Assembly: GCF_918797505.1 (NCBI RefSeq)
Contig: NC_092794.1
Span: 30,680,122 to 30,744,121 of the forward strand
DNA: 64,000 bases
Direction of reading: 5' to 3'
Origin: Bemisia tabaci
Taxonomy: Eukaryota > Arthropoda > Insecta > Hemiptera > Aleyrodidae
This document shows, piece by piece, positions 20,891 through 31,353 of the stretch; position 1 is the first letter of the stretch, and every line of letters begins with the position of its first letter. Both the position numbers and the translations under genes were made by a program. A model generated the notes under the pieces. That model did not search any database, was not told the origin of the DNA, and saw only the letters and a program-made list of their open reading frames with translations.

Positions 20891-21079
20891 TTTACTCAAC
20901 ATTACCAAACATTGAATCGAAAAATCGTGATAAATTGCAGTAAAATCGCGATTTTATCGAACGCGATCTTATAGAGATAAAATTGCAATAAATTGCAATT
21001 TTTTATCAACGCCCACTAACGCATGAATGACGCTTATGAAAGATGTTTCCATGCCGCCGCCGCCGTTTTTACTAAGGTC

Positions 21080-21370
21080 CGTTGGTGACTTTACCATCTC
21101 ATATTTTTACCAATTATTGGTAATGTTACAAAGACAGACTGGTAAGCTTACCTAAAAACCGGTATTTTTACTGATTTTTTCACGTAAGAATACCACTTTT
21201 ATTGGTAATCAATTCTCGGTAACTTTACCATTTTATCTCGGTAATTCTACCGTAGTCGATAAAAAATATTGGCGTTTTTACCGACGTCCATCGGTAACTT
21301 TGCCATCTCACTATTATTGGTAATTTTACAGAGACAGAATGATGAGATTACCAATAGAACCTTATTTTAC
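21080..21370. repeat. Degenerate ~205-bp tandem duplication rich in GGTAA/TTACC
   Basis: GACTTTACCATCTCATATTT... GACAGACTGGTAAG near 21088-21155 reappears as AACTTTGCCATCTCAC ... GACAGAATGATGAG near 21294-21347. GGTAA and TTACC dominate both units. Confidence 0.5.
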
Positions 21371-21526
21371 CAACCGTACTTCAAGGTATGAAATGTAATA
21401 CAGAGGAGGGAAAATGAAAAAAAAATTCCAATGAGAACTCGGTGTCAGTCTACGCAATGACAAAAGTTGTAATGTTGCGAAGCGCCGATCCACCTAAAAG
21501 GCTTCAATTTGCACTCGCCAACCACG

Positions 21527-21600
21527 TAGTGGCCATAGCCTAGTGGCAATATGATGGCCTGCCACCGCCGCGACTAGGGTTCGAATCCCTCCGGAGGCTC
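21527..21600 (+). mobile_element. tRNA-like SINE head fragment
   Basis: Starts GTGGCCATAGCCTAGTGGC (A-box-like) and contains the exact B box GGTTCGAATCC at the right spacing. The cloverleaf is poor and no tail or target duplication is seen, so a SINE or tRNA-derived remnant is more likely than a functional tRNA. Confidence 0.5.
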
Positions 21601-21609
21601 CGGGGATGT

Positions 21610-23455
21610 TACGCTCGTCTTCGTAAAAGGACCTTTATATATCAATCTTTGATATATCGCTCGATTTTAAACTGTATTGTCTGGAATAAAACGGGATTTC
21701 TTCATAGTAACCGGGCTAAAAGGGAGGAATATTACCTATACAGGATAGCTATGGATAAAACGGGCTGTACTTATATTAATAAGCCGGGATAAAGGGAAGG
21801 ATATCGATCTTTACATATCGATCTTCGATGTATCGTTCCATTTTAAGCTGAATTGACCAGTGGCGTGGCGTGCTTTGCGACATATCGATTATTATGCCAT
21901 GTAAACCCATGGAAAAGGATCGATAAACAGGGTGTTCGCAGCGAACACCTTCATAATCGATTCTTTACCATAGGTTTAAACGGCATACCAATCGATATAT
22001 CGCAATTCACGCCACGCCACTGGTATTGACTGGAATAAAACGGGATTTCTTCATAGTAACCGGGATAAAAGGGAGGAATATTACCTATACAGGATAGCTA
22101 TGGATAAAACGGGATGTACTTTTATTAATAAACCGGGATAAAGGGAAGGACATCGATCTTCAACGGGGTAGCTACGGATAAACGGAACGTACCTATATTA
22201 ATAAACCGGGATAACAGGAAGGATATCGATCTTCATATATCGATCTTCGATTTATCGTTTGATTTAAAGCAGTATTGACCAGGATAAAACGGGATTTCTT
22301 ATAGTAACCGGGATAAAAGGGAGGAATATTACCTATACAGGATAGTCGTGGATAAAACCGGATGTACTTATATTAATAAACCGGGATAAAGGGAAGGATA
22401 TCGATCTTTGTATATCGATCGGCGAGATATCCTTCGATTTTAAGCTGTATTGACTGGAATAAAAAGGGATTTCTTCATAGTAACCGGGATAAAAGGGAGG
22501 AATATTACCTATACAGGATAGCTATGGATAAAACGGGATGTACTTATAGGAATAAACCGGGATAAAGGGAAGGATATCGATCTTTGTAAATCGATCGTCG
22601 AGATATCGTTTGATTTTAAGCTGTATTGACTGGGATGAAACGGGATTTATTGATATGAACCGGGATAAAAGGGAGGATTTTTACCTAAACAGGAATGACA
22701 GGAATAAAACGGGATGGACCTATATTCATTAACTAGGATAAAGGGAAGAACATCGCTCTTTGTATATTGATCTCCGATATATCGTTTGATTTTAAGCTGT
22801 ATTGACTGGGATAAAACGGGATTTATTGATATGAACGGGGATAAAAGGGAGGAATTTTACCTAAACAGGATTGACAGGGATAAAACGAGATGTACTTATG
22901 TTAATAAACCGTTATAAAGGAAGGATATCGCTCATGGTATATCCGACTTCGATATGTCGTTTGATTTAAAGCTGTATTGACAGGTATAAAACGGGATTTA
23001 TGGATATGAACCAGGATAAAGGGAGGAATATTACCTAAAGAGGATTGAAAGGGATAAAACGGAACGTAACTTTTTTCATCAACCGGGATAACAGGAAGAA
23101 TATCGCTCATGGTATAATGAATTTCGATACATCGTTTGATTTCAAGCTGTATTGACAGGTATTAAACGGGATTTTTTTATATGAACGGGATAAAGGGAGG
23201 AATTTTACCTAAACAGGAATGACAGGGATAAAACGGGATTTACTGATATTAACCGGGATAATAGGAAGAATATCGCTCTTTGTATGTCGGTCTTCGATAT
23301 ATCGTTTGATTATAAGCAGGAGTGACAGGTATAAAACGGGATTTATTGATATGAACCGGGATAAAAGGGAGGATTTTTACCGAAATAGGTAGGTATGACA
23401 GGAGTAAAACAGGATGCACCTGTCTTAACCGGGATAAAAGGATCGATGTTCACGC
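21610..23455. repeat. ~175-bp satellite-like tandem array
   Basis: Nine to ten diverged units containing GGATAAAACGGGATTT, AAACCGGGATAAAGGGAAGG, ATCGATCTTCGATATATCG and GCTGTATTGAC. Spacing between the TATTGAC motifs is 174-177 bp in the clean part (22448, 22625, 22801, 22976, 23150). One unit is longer and one is split by a hAT MITE at 21858. Each unit also has an internal half-repeat (ATAAAACGGGAT / ATAAACCGGGAT). The array ends with a short TTCACGCCACTG remnant near 23443. Confidence 0.88.
21858..22022. mobile_element. hAT MITE (CAGTGGCGTGGCGTG family), copy C
   Basis: 165 bp, termini CAGTGGCGTGGCGTG and CACGCCACGCCACTG, inserted in a satellite unit. The flanking octamers are GAATTGAC and GTATTGAC (7 of 8 identical). 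GTATTGAC is the array consensus, so the left one has a point change. Confidence 0.92.
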
Positions 23456-23763
23456 CACTGACTGGCGTTCCTTATTTCTCATCGTCTGACGCGCCCTGCT
23501 GAGTAGCGTTGGAAACAGTGACGTCAATCTCTATTAACCGTTCAGTATCCCGTTTCATCAACCGATTCTTGTTCGTCACCCGCGATGACGCAAAACGGAG
23601 AATACCTCCGATAACAAGCCCAGTTGACGTAGACTAGAGCCACTTCAGAGTAAGACTGAGGTCGCCGCCAGTAATTCGACCAAGCTGACCCATGAGGTGG
23701 CGCCGTCAAGCAGCGCGCCAACGAAGCATTATTCAAAATCTAACCCTCTCCGCCCACGTAATT
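23456..23763. other. No gene seen
   Basis: Unique-looking sequence between the satellite array and the 450-bp MITE. A 64-codon minus frame has no recognisable motif. Confidence 0.4.
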
Positions 23764-24213
23764 AGCTGCGTTGCGAAAGTCGCCGGAGAGCTCTCCGGAG
23801 GACTGGGAGCGTAGAGTCTCGGAGAATTACCCGGAGGGTTGACGTCATCTCTCCAGTCTCTCCGCGTTCTTGGGTCCGCCGAAGTCTGTTTTGTTTTCAC
23901 TTCAATTTTAGGTTAAGTTCCTATATTCCCAAAGTTAAAAATGAAATTCACAAACACTTTCATCTTTAAATATTTGAAAATTCTAAAACTCATTGCACAA
24001 GCAAAAAAAAGGTGCGAGAATGCTAGACGCCTATGCTTACGTCAGCCTACGTATCTCTCCGACCTCGAGAGGTCGGAGAGCTGGAGAGCAGTTTGGAGAC
24101 TGACGTAGCATGACGTAGCAAGTCTCCGGGTAATGCCTTCGGAGTCAGAACAACGGTTGTTTACGTCTCCGAGTAACTCCGGAGAGCTCTCCGGCGACTT
24201 TAGCAACGCAGCT
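23764..24213. mobile_element. 450-bp MITE, copy 2
   Basis: Same termini (AGCTGCGTTG...CAACGCAGCT) and nearly the same sequence as 866-1316; only scattered substitutions are visible. Flanking triplets are ATT and ATC, so the 3-bp duplication is imperfect here. Confidence 0.88.
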
Positions 24214-24229
24214 ATCGGCCATGTCACCT

Positions 24230-25108
24230 GACGTAATACTCACGTTACAAGAACTTTTGGCGCGGATTCCGAGAACCCCTTCCCCTCTCTAGTTGTCTCT
24301 CTCTAGATCCTCCTATCTTCTCGCTCTGTCCCCATTGTTCACTGTTTCTTCGTGTCGTCGAGGTAGCTCCACGTTTCGTCGGTAAGCCTTCCGTTTTTCC
24401 TTGACTTTCCCCGGATTTTCCGAGTGATTCTCTCTAATCTTCGCTCAGTTTCCTCGTTGAACCCCTCTCTAAAGACCGGAATCGAAAATTCCCCGTTTTA
24501 TTGCGGAGTTCGGATACGCAACCGCGTGCCATCATCTTCCGCGGTTTGAAGAACTTTATCCGTTTTCATCCGGACTAATATCGCTGATTCGCATCGAGTT
24601 TTCTCGTGAATTTTCTCGCGCGATCGCCGAACATCCCTCCAGAAAGCCGGACGACGAAGGACAATTTGTATCAACCAATCGAGATGAATTTCTTCGCTGA
24701 GATGTCGAGATCCCACACCATGAGCTGAGCCATCCCTCGTTCGGGCCGACCTCGCTGTTGAAGCTTTCAGAGATGTCCCGCTGCAATCGCTTCAGAATCA
24801 ACCAGAGAGAGTTTTCACTCAACCAATTTAGTGAGTTCGTTCCGATTTTCATCCCCCTAATGTCCTAGAAGTCCGTATGGGGGACTGTTGTCACAGCTTT
24901 AGCAATCCTGCGGACCTCAGCTGGTAGCCCCTGCCTTAAAGGGGGCAGTGGAGATGGTCACCGGCCTCTGGACGTATGAACCATCTGCTAGAAGGGCAGA
25001 CAGGGCTCTGAGCTGAAATGAAAGCAACCTGTCTAGGAGAGGCAACTCCGAAATCAAACCCTGGTCCTCCAGGTTGGGGGTTGAGTCATCGGGCTAACTC
25101 CCCGGTAG
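24230..25108 (+). other. Region upstream of LINE copy 2, probable 5' UTR
   Basis: Moderately GC-rich sequence with pyrimidine tracts (CTCTCTCTAGATCC near 24298). From about 24860 it contains CTGCCTTAAAGGGGGCAGTG and CCTGGTCCTCCAGGTTGGGG, imperfect hairpins. It leads straight into the endonuclease frame and is probably the 5' part of the second LINE. No ORF1 could be identified. Confidence 0.5.
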
Positions 25109-25861
25109 GTACTTGTAAAAGGTTTTACTGTTAAACGATCTAACAATACAAGCCTCGGTACCACTGGAACTAAACGGACACGTCGACAAAAATTAAGAAA
25201 ACGGACATTGGTATTTGGGACGTGGAATGTCCAAGGCATTTCGAATAAGCTACCGGAAGTGATATCGGAGATCCAGAAGCTTGAAGTGGATGTCGCTGTT
25301 CTTACTGAGACCAAGAAGAAAGGGCACGGGTCAGAGAATTACGGTGACTATGATCTATTCTACAGCGGCGTAGCCAAAGATCAGCGTGCTCAGCGAGGAG
25401 TAGCAATACTTTTGCGGAAAAGCCTACGAAAGTTCGTAGGCACTTGGGAGGCCGTCAACCAGCGCATTATCAAAATGAACCTCAACCTGCACGGACATAA
25501 GATTACGCTGCTCGATGTGTACGGTGTAAATGATGATGCCACTGTCGCGTGTAAGGACCAATTTTTTGAAGATCTGAATGATGAAATTCTGAACGTTGGT
25601 GCTGGCAGGGAAGCCATTCTTATGGGTGATTTGAACAGGAGAATGGGACGACGAGTCAACTGTAAAGTTGTTGGACCGTTTGGGGAGGATGCTGTTAATG
25701 ATAACGGTGATCGGCTCATCTCAATTTGTTCTCAATCTGAGATGAGAATTTTGAATGGCTTTTTTCAACACAAAGACATCCGTAAGTATACCTGGGTCCA
25801 GCCAACGCGAGGATTGAAAACCATCATCGATTACGTAATTTATTGTAAAGCACACTACTAA
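25109..25861 (+). pseudogene. LINE copy 2: APE-type endonuclease
   Basis: The frame is open from 25109 but has no ATG before the domain. It reads RTRRQKLRKRTLVFGTWNVQ, LTETKKKGHG, LDVYGVNDD, EAILMGDLNRRMG, RKYTWVQPTRG and KTIIDYV. These are the ordered motifs of an apurinic-like endonuclease that nicks target DNA to prime reverse transcription: Asn in TWN, Glu in TET, Asp/Asn in GDLN, Asp in IIDY. The His-containing SSGSDHHF motif follows 25861 in another frame, so a stop/frameshift separates the endonuclease from the rest. Confidence 0.88.
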
Positions 25862-26450
25862 GTTGAAATTGCAGCAAGTTAGAGTGTGCAGGGGACTCTC
25901 TAGCGGCAGTGACCATCATTTCCTCCGAGCAGATATAGCGTTTCCCGTTAAAGGGATTAAAGATAAAGAGCCAATGCATGAGCAACAGCAGAGACAGGGA
26001 ACGCAAAATCATGAGGTATGGTATAACATCGAAAGTTTGGAGCACCCTAGTGTCAAGGCTCTGTATCGGAAACGCTTATATGAGAAGTTGGGGGATGGAC
26101 TCTCGGGTACCACGGAAGAGCAATATCAGTTCATCAAAGATGTATCCACTCTGCAGCGAAAAAAGCCCTAGGTGTTCACAAAACCAGTAATAATACCAGC
26201 ATCCTTACCGGTGGGATGAAGAAATTGAAGACAAGATAAATCTCAAGAGGCAAAAACATCTTATATTTCTGTCGTCTAAAAAGGCTGAATATGAAGTTGC
26301 TTATAGGAAAGCTCAGTCTGAAGTTAGGAGCCTCATAACACGGAAGAAGAATGAAGCTTGGGAAAGCAACTGTTCTAGAATTAACACCTACAGCTAGGGG
26401 GGAGAAAAAGTGCTGAGAGCTGGAAGTTAATTAAAGGTTTACGTAGAGAC
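25862..26450 (+). pseudogene. LINE copy 2: linker, frameshifted
   Basis: Contains QVRVCRGLSSGSDHHFLRAD, VKALYRKRLYEKLGDGL and later RKAQSEVRSLITRKKNEAWE in more than one frame, with stops between. It corresponds to 2253-2367 plus 6240-6730 of the first copy. Confidence 0.75.
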
Positions 26451-27164
26451 ATGAAGCGCGACATCGTTTCTCCGATATCACTTAAAAAACTGGAGGATCA
26501 TTTTAAAGATCTTTTGACGGAAAGGCGTCCAGAGTTTCGAGACAGCTGCACGGACAACGGAAGAATGAACAACTTGGAGATTCACATTTGTGACATAATT
26601 ATAGCGGTTAAAGAGCTAATTAATGACAAAGCACCGCGTCCTGGTGGGATTCCTGTCGAGTTGGTCAAGTTCGGGACTGCCAAGCTCTTTGAGTGCCTCA
26701 GAAAACTGATGCAACAATGCATCAGGGGTGACGAGGTACCAAGGGAGTGGAAGGAGTCCTGGATCAAGGCCATCTACAAAAAGAAGGGAAGGAAGGACGA
26801 CTGTAACAACTACCGGGGGCTCCTAGTGACCGGGACGATAAGCAAAGTGTACGGGAAGATACTAAAAGCGAAGGTCGAGGACGAATGGCAGGATCACGAA
26901 GCAGGGGAGCAGGTTGGTTTTAGAGCTGGCAGGTCTACGATAGATCACCTCTTTGTTATCGTCCAGGTCATTGAGAAGAAAATGGCCGTAGCTGAGGAGC
27001 TGCATTTAATTTTTGTGGATCTCCAGAAGGCGTATGACAGTGTGCCGTTGGTGAAACTTTGGGAGGCCTTGGAAAAATCGAATTTTAACGGGGGGTTGAT
27101 TAATGCTGTCAAGCGGTTTTATAAAGGGAGTTTAACCAAAGTTAAGTGCGATGGGGGGTTCTAA
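26451..27164 (+). pseudogene. LINE copy 2: reverse transcriptase N-terminal half
   Basis: Reads DHFKDLLTERRPEFR, KAPRPGGIPVELVKFG, EWKESWIKAIYKKKGRKDD, CNNYRGLLVTGTISKVYGKI, EQVGFRAGRSTIDHLFV and LIFVDLQKAYDSVPLVKLW (motif A). A stop after GGF at 27162 ends the frame before motif B. Confidence 0.88.
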
Positions 27165-27650
27165 GCGGGATTTTATGTGACTAAGGGTTTAAAACAGGGA
27201 TGTTGTTTGTCGCCAACTTTAATTAAAATTTTTTCTCGAGTGCGCGCTAAAGGGATGGAAAAGGAAATGCTCTAGTATGGGTGTCCCCTCGGGTGATTTT
27301 GAAACTCTATTCACTCTGTGCTTTGCTGATGACCAGGTGGTGGTTGCTCAAGACCAAGATGACGCGGAGTACATGATGCGCAAGTTAGTAGAAGAGTGTC
27401 GGAAGTGAGGTTTGGAAGTCAGCATATCCAAATCTGAGATGATGGCTTTTGGCGGTGATCAGAAAAGCATTGAGTTGGAGGATGGGCAGCAGATCAAAGG
27501 CTGCGAGCACTAAGTACTTGGGAGTGCGGTTGACCCAGGATGGAAGTAGGGTGAAAATGATGACTTTAGTACAAAAGTTTGTAGCCAAATTGTGCAGAAA
27601 AGTACGAATTAAATTACAGTGTTGTATGGTGATTATTATTCAATATGGCT
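27165..27650 (+). pseudogene. LINE copy 2: RT C-terminal half, decayed and 3'-truncated
   Basis: Motif B (VTKGLKQGCCLSPTL) and motif C (LFTLCFADDQVVVAQ) are readable in separate frames with stops between, then ELEDGQQIKGCE and KYLGVRLTQDGS. The C-terminal block found at 18737-19040 in copy 1 is missing. Confidence 0.75.
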
Positions 27651-27849
27651 AGCTGTAAAATAAAAGTATTGCATGTTGCCCCTTCAATATGCGGGTTATG
27701 CAATAGTTTAATATAACCCCTTCAATCTGCGGTCTATGCAATGGTGTATTCTTCAAGATGGCGGTTATGCAACAGCGTTGTCGGACGGTGCACTTAAATA
27801 AATGATTTAACTGTAGGTGAAATTTTGCAACATCGAATTTTACAGTGTT

Positions 27850-29480
27850 GCCAGATGGTACACGAAATTAGTTAATTTTTCAATACAATGTTGTCAGATT
27901 GTGCAAATAATTCGGATTTTTGGACTTCTAAAAATTTCCGGCTTCGAAAGACCGTCTCCTACAGTATATGCCTAGTATCGTGACTGGAGAGTAGGATCTG
28001 TTTCGAGAAATTAGACATTTTTCAGATAATTACCCTCCTCCGATCCACTGCGGACGGATGCGATTCTTTTACACTATCGAAGATCGGAAAACTGTACGGA
28101 CCGAATTTTGATACGACTTTTTGTTTTTGAGATTTCGGACTTGTAAAATTTTGGCGGCATCCACGATAGACCATATCTTGCAGTATGGGCCTGGTGTCGG
28201 AGACTGGAGAGTAGGGTCTTATTTGAGAATTAAAAAATTTTCTAAGTCCCTCGCTGGAAAACATTTTCGGAAAATTCCCCTCCTCCAATCCGCCCCGGAC
28301 CGATGTGATTCTCTTACACTTTCGAAGATCGGAAAACTGTACAGACCGAATTTCAATATGTCTTTTCGTTTTCGAGAAAATTCAACATTCACCTAAGTCG
28401 CATGCGTATCTTATGTGTATGTACGAGTTTTTACGCTTGCTCGAATAAATGGGTTGGTAATTCACTCTTGACTTTTGCTATTGACAGGTTGTATGACTGA
28501 TAGTAAAAACACATCTATGACACATACCTATCTTATGTGTATACACGGTTTTGTTCCTTACATTGTTTTCAGATTGTGCAAAATATTCGGATTTTCAGAC
28601 TTGTAAAATTTTCGGGATCGATAGACCATATCCTCCAGGATGAGACTGGTATCGGAGACTGTAGAGTAGGGTCTGATTCCGGAAATTAAAACATTTTCTA
28701 AGTCCCACGCTGGAAAATATTTTCGGAAAATGACCCTCCTCCGATCCGTAGCGGACCGATGCGATTATTTCACACTATCGAAGATCGGAAAACTGTACAG
28801 ACCGAATTTTGATACGACTTTTAGTTTTCGAGAAAATCCAACTTTTACCTAAGTCGCAAAGACCATCTCTTCCAGGATGGGACTGGTATCAGTGACTGCA
28901 GAGTAGGGTCTGATCCGGGAATTTCAATTTTTAGCGGTGTGCGCTTGGAGATATGTATCCGAACCTTATGTTTTGGAATAAGCAACTGGGATTGTATATT
29001 GCAATTTCAGTTTGATGAATCGAAAACTTGTAAAATTTTCGGGATCAATAGACCATTGCCTCCAGGATGGGACTGGTATCGGTGACTGGAGAGGAGGGTC
29101 AGATTCGGGATATTAAACAATTTTCTAAGTCCTAAGCTGGAAAATATTTTCGGAAAATTCTCCTCCTCCGATCCACCCCAGCCCGACCCGATTCTTTTAC
29201 ACTATCGAAGATCGGAAAAGTGTACAGACCGAATTTTGATACGACGTTTCGTTTTCGAAAAAATCCAACTTTTACCTAAGTCGCATGCGTATCTTATATG
29301 TATATACGAGTTTTTATGCTTGTTTGAATAAATGGATTCTTGACTTTTACTATCGACCGGTTGTATGTCTGATGTTATAAACACGTCTATGATACATACC
29401 CATCTTATGTGTATACGCGGTTTTCTTCGTGGCCTTCGTAGATTGCGGTCCTCGCTCCGTCCAGAGTTCAAAATTCATCG
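27850..29480. repeat. Degenerate tandem repeat, ~430-460-bp units
   Basis: ACTTGTAAAATTTT followed by ATAGACCAT...CCAGGATG recurs at about 28138, 28598 and 29026 (a partial at 27923). Each is followed by GACTGGAGAGTAGGGTCTGA, ATCGAAGATCGGAAAA and TACCTAAGTCGCA. A longer unit of about 885 bp is also present, since GTCGCATGCGTATCTTAT occurs at 28397 and 29281. Noncoding. Confidence 0.75.
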
Positions 29481-30100
29481 TGAAATAGCTGTCTGTTCGT
29501 GGATCGGACAACGACGTGACGACTGGCTCTTAGTTTTTTACGGATCAAGGGTATCAGAAAAACTTAAAATTTCATTGCAGGCTCTCAACCATTGATCGCA
29601 AGGACTCAAAGAAAGTCTGAAGCTTCGCAGATACCCTGAGCTATACTAAGTGGATCTATCGCGAGATGATAAATGTTCGACGTGGAATATCTGTTGATTC
29701 GTGGGTCGCTGAATACTTTTAGGATCCTTATTCACTTTTTTTTTGGATCAAGGGTTTCAGAAAAACGTAAAATTTCATTGCGGATAGCCTGGGGTCATAG
29801 GAAACGCTCATTGACAGTGATGATTTTTATTTTCTCGCTCCCCTAGGGTAGAGGGGAAGTATTGTCATCCTCCGAGAAAAAAAAAGTTGAAATTTCATCA
29901 TTTCTAGACGTTTTAAGGTCCCAGGAGTAAAAATAACCATACTTGAAAAAATGTGTGTCCGTCTCCGTCCGTCCGATCCCAAATCTGTGTACAGCGATAT
30001 CTCAGAATCTATCTATTCGATTTCATTCAAAATTGGCACAAAACACCATATCTATGGTCTCCTTATGCACGTCAAACGATTTTGAGGTACGCTAAAATTT
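29481..30100. other. No gene seen; dispersed-repeat character
   Basis: Contains GGATCAAGGGTTTCAGAAAA-type duplicated phrases (29541, 29742) and a stretch near 29950-30000 (CCGTCCGTCCG...GCGATATCTCAGAATC) of the kind often repeated in insect genomes. No coding evidence. Confidence 0.4.
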
Positions 30101-30164
30101 GGGGTTGCTACGCTAACTTGTCCATTTTTAGCAAAATCACACGGAAAGCTTATTTTGAGGGACT

Positions 30165-30615
30165 GTAAATTTTGAAAAATGCCTTTAATTCTTTAAAAGT
30201 GGGCATCAAGCACATCACCTGGGTCATTGATTTAAGGTCCTAAAAGATCTTTGGACTAAACTCAAAATTCAAGGGATTACGAGGCCCAAATGTAAGGCAC
30301 TTTGCCCCGAGACATCACACAAACAGCTCATTTTCAAAGACTGTAAATTTGAAAAAAAATGCCTTTAATTCTTCGAAAGTTGGCATAAGAGTACCACCTG
30401 GTTCATTAATTTATGTTCCTATGAGGTCTTTGGACTAAACTAAAAATTGAAGGGTTACGCGTCATATAGCGAGGAGAGCACTTCGGTCACACGGAGAGCT
30501 CATTGACGGTAGATTTTAAAAAAATGTCTTTAATTCTTTGAAAGTTGGCTCAAAAGCACCACCTGAGTCATTAGTTTAAGTTCCTAAAGGATCTTTGGAC
30601 TAATCTCATAATTGC
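30165..30615. repeat. Tandem repeat, ~170-bp unit, three copies
   Basis: ATGCCTTTAATTCTT...AAAGTGGGC, then CACCTGGGTCATT and ATCTTTGGACTAAACTC, occurs three times beginning near 30178, 30355 and 30523. Confidence 0.8.
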
Positions 30616-31031
30616 AGAGGGGCCGATAGGAAACGCTCAATTCTCCGATAAATGAGTCGGAACGATATTAGCAGCAAACGCTTTGAGTCAGGTGAAACCT
30701 AGGAATTCAAATGCATTATATAATATGCATTATAATATCTCCAAAATTACTCCGTAGGTATACACCAAGCAAAATTAGACAACTAATTAGGTACTTACAT
30801 TACATACTATGAATCATCGAAGCTAACGCAAGAACTGACACTTAGATCTTTATTACAAACTAATATGATTGTTGTTAATGAATTTCGAATCCCGGCAGAT
30901 TCCATCTTTCGCGGTTCCTTTTTACGAGGTACTGAACACAAGTATAACATAATAATACTGCACAAACATGATCGATTTAATGATTGATAATAAAGCGCGT
31001 TATAACCTGTCCAGGTTTGTTGACGTTTTTG

Positions 31032-31353
31032 TAGAGAGTATAGAAGATTAGAGGCCGAACTCAATGATCGGTAATTGAAACAGAAGTGCTCGCAGCGGGC
31101 TCGCCGGCAACGCACGTAACTACTATTTCCTATGGTTTCCTAGTGACTAGCGGCGGGTATGTTGCTGCTGGACCACCTCCACGTAGGCAATTTTTTATAC
31201 ATCGTCCGTCCGCATCTCTCGCTTGGCCAATCAGCGCAGTGGTATGGAAATCCCGCTCGTCGCGCACTCTCGCGCAGCTGCTTACTCGCGGCTCAACTTC
31301 AGTTTCAATTATTCCCTATATCCAGTCGGGCCTCTAACCTTCTATACTCTCTG
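31032..31353. mobile_element. hAT-type MITE with 8-bp duplication CGTTTTTG
   Basis: Termini TAGAGAGTATAGAAG and, inverted, CAGAGAGTATAGAAG, extending through TTAGAGGCC. Perfect 8-bp duplication CGTTTTTG at 31024-31031 and 31354-31361. 322 bp, noncoding. Confidence 0.92.

Noticed and set aside
21527..21600. Functional tRNA gene
   Set aside because: B box is perfect but acceptor and anticodon stems do not pair well.
21610..23455. CRISPR-like array
   Set aside because: Units are ~175 bp, diverged along their whole length and in a eukaryotic intron; a satellite fits.
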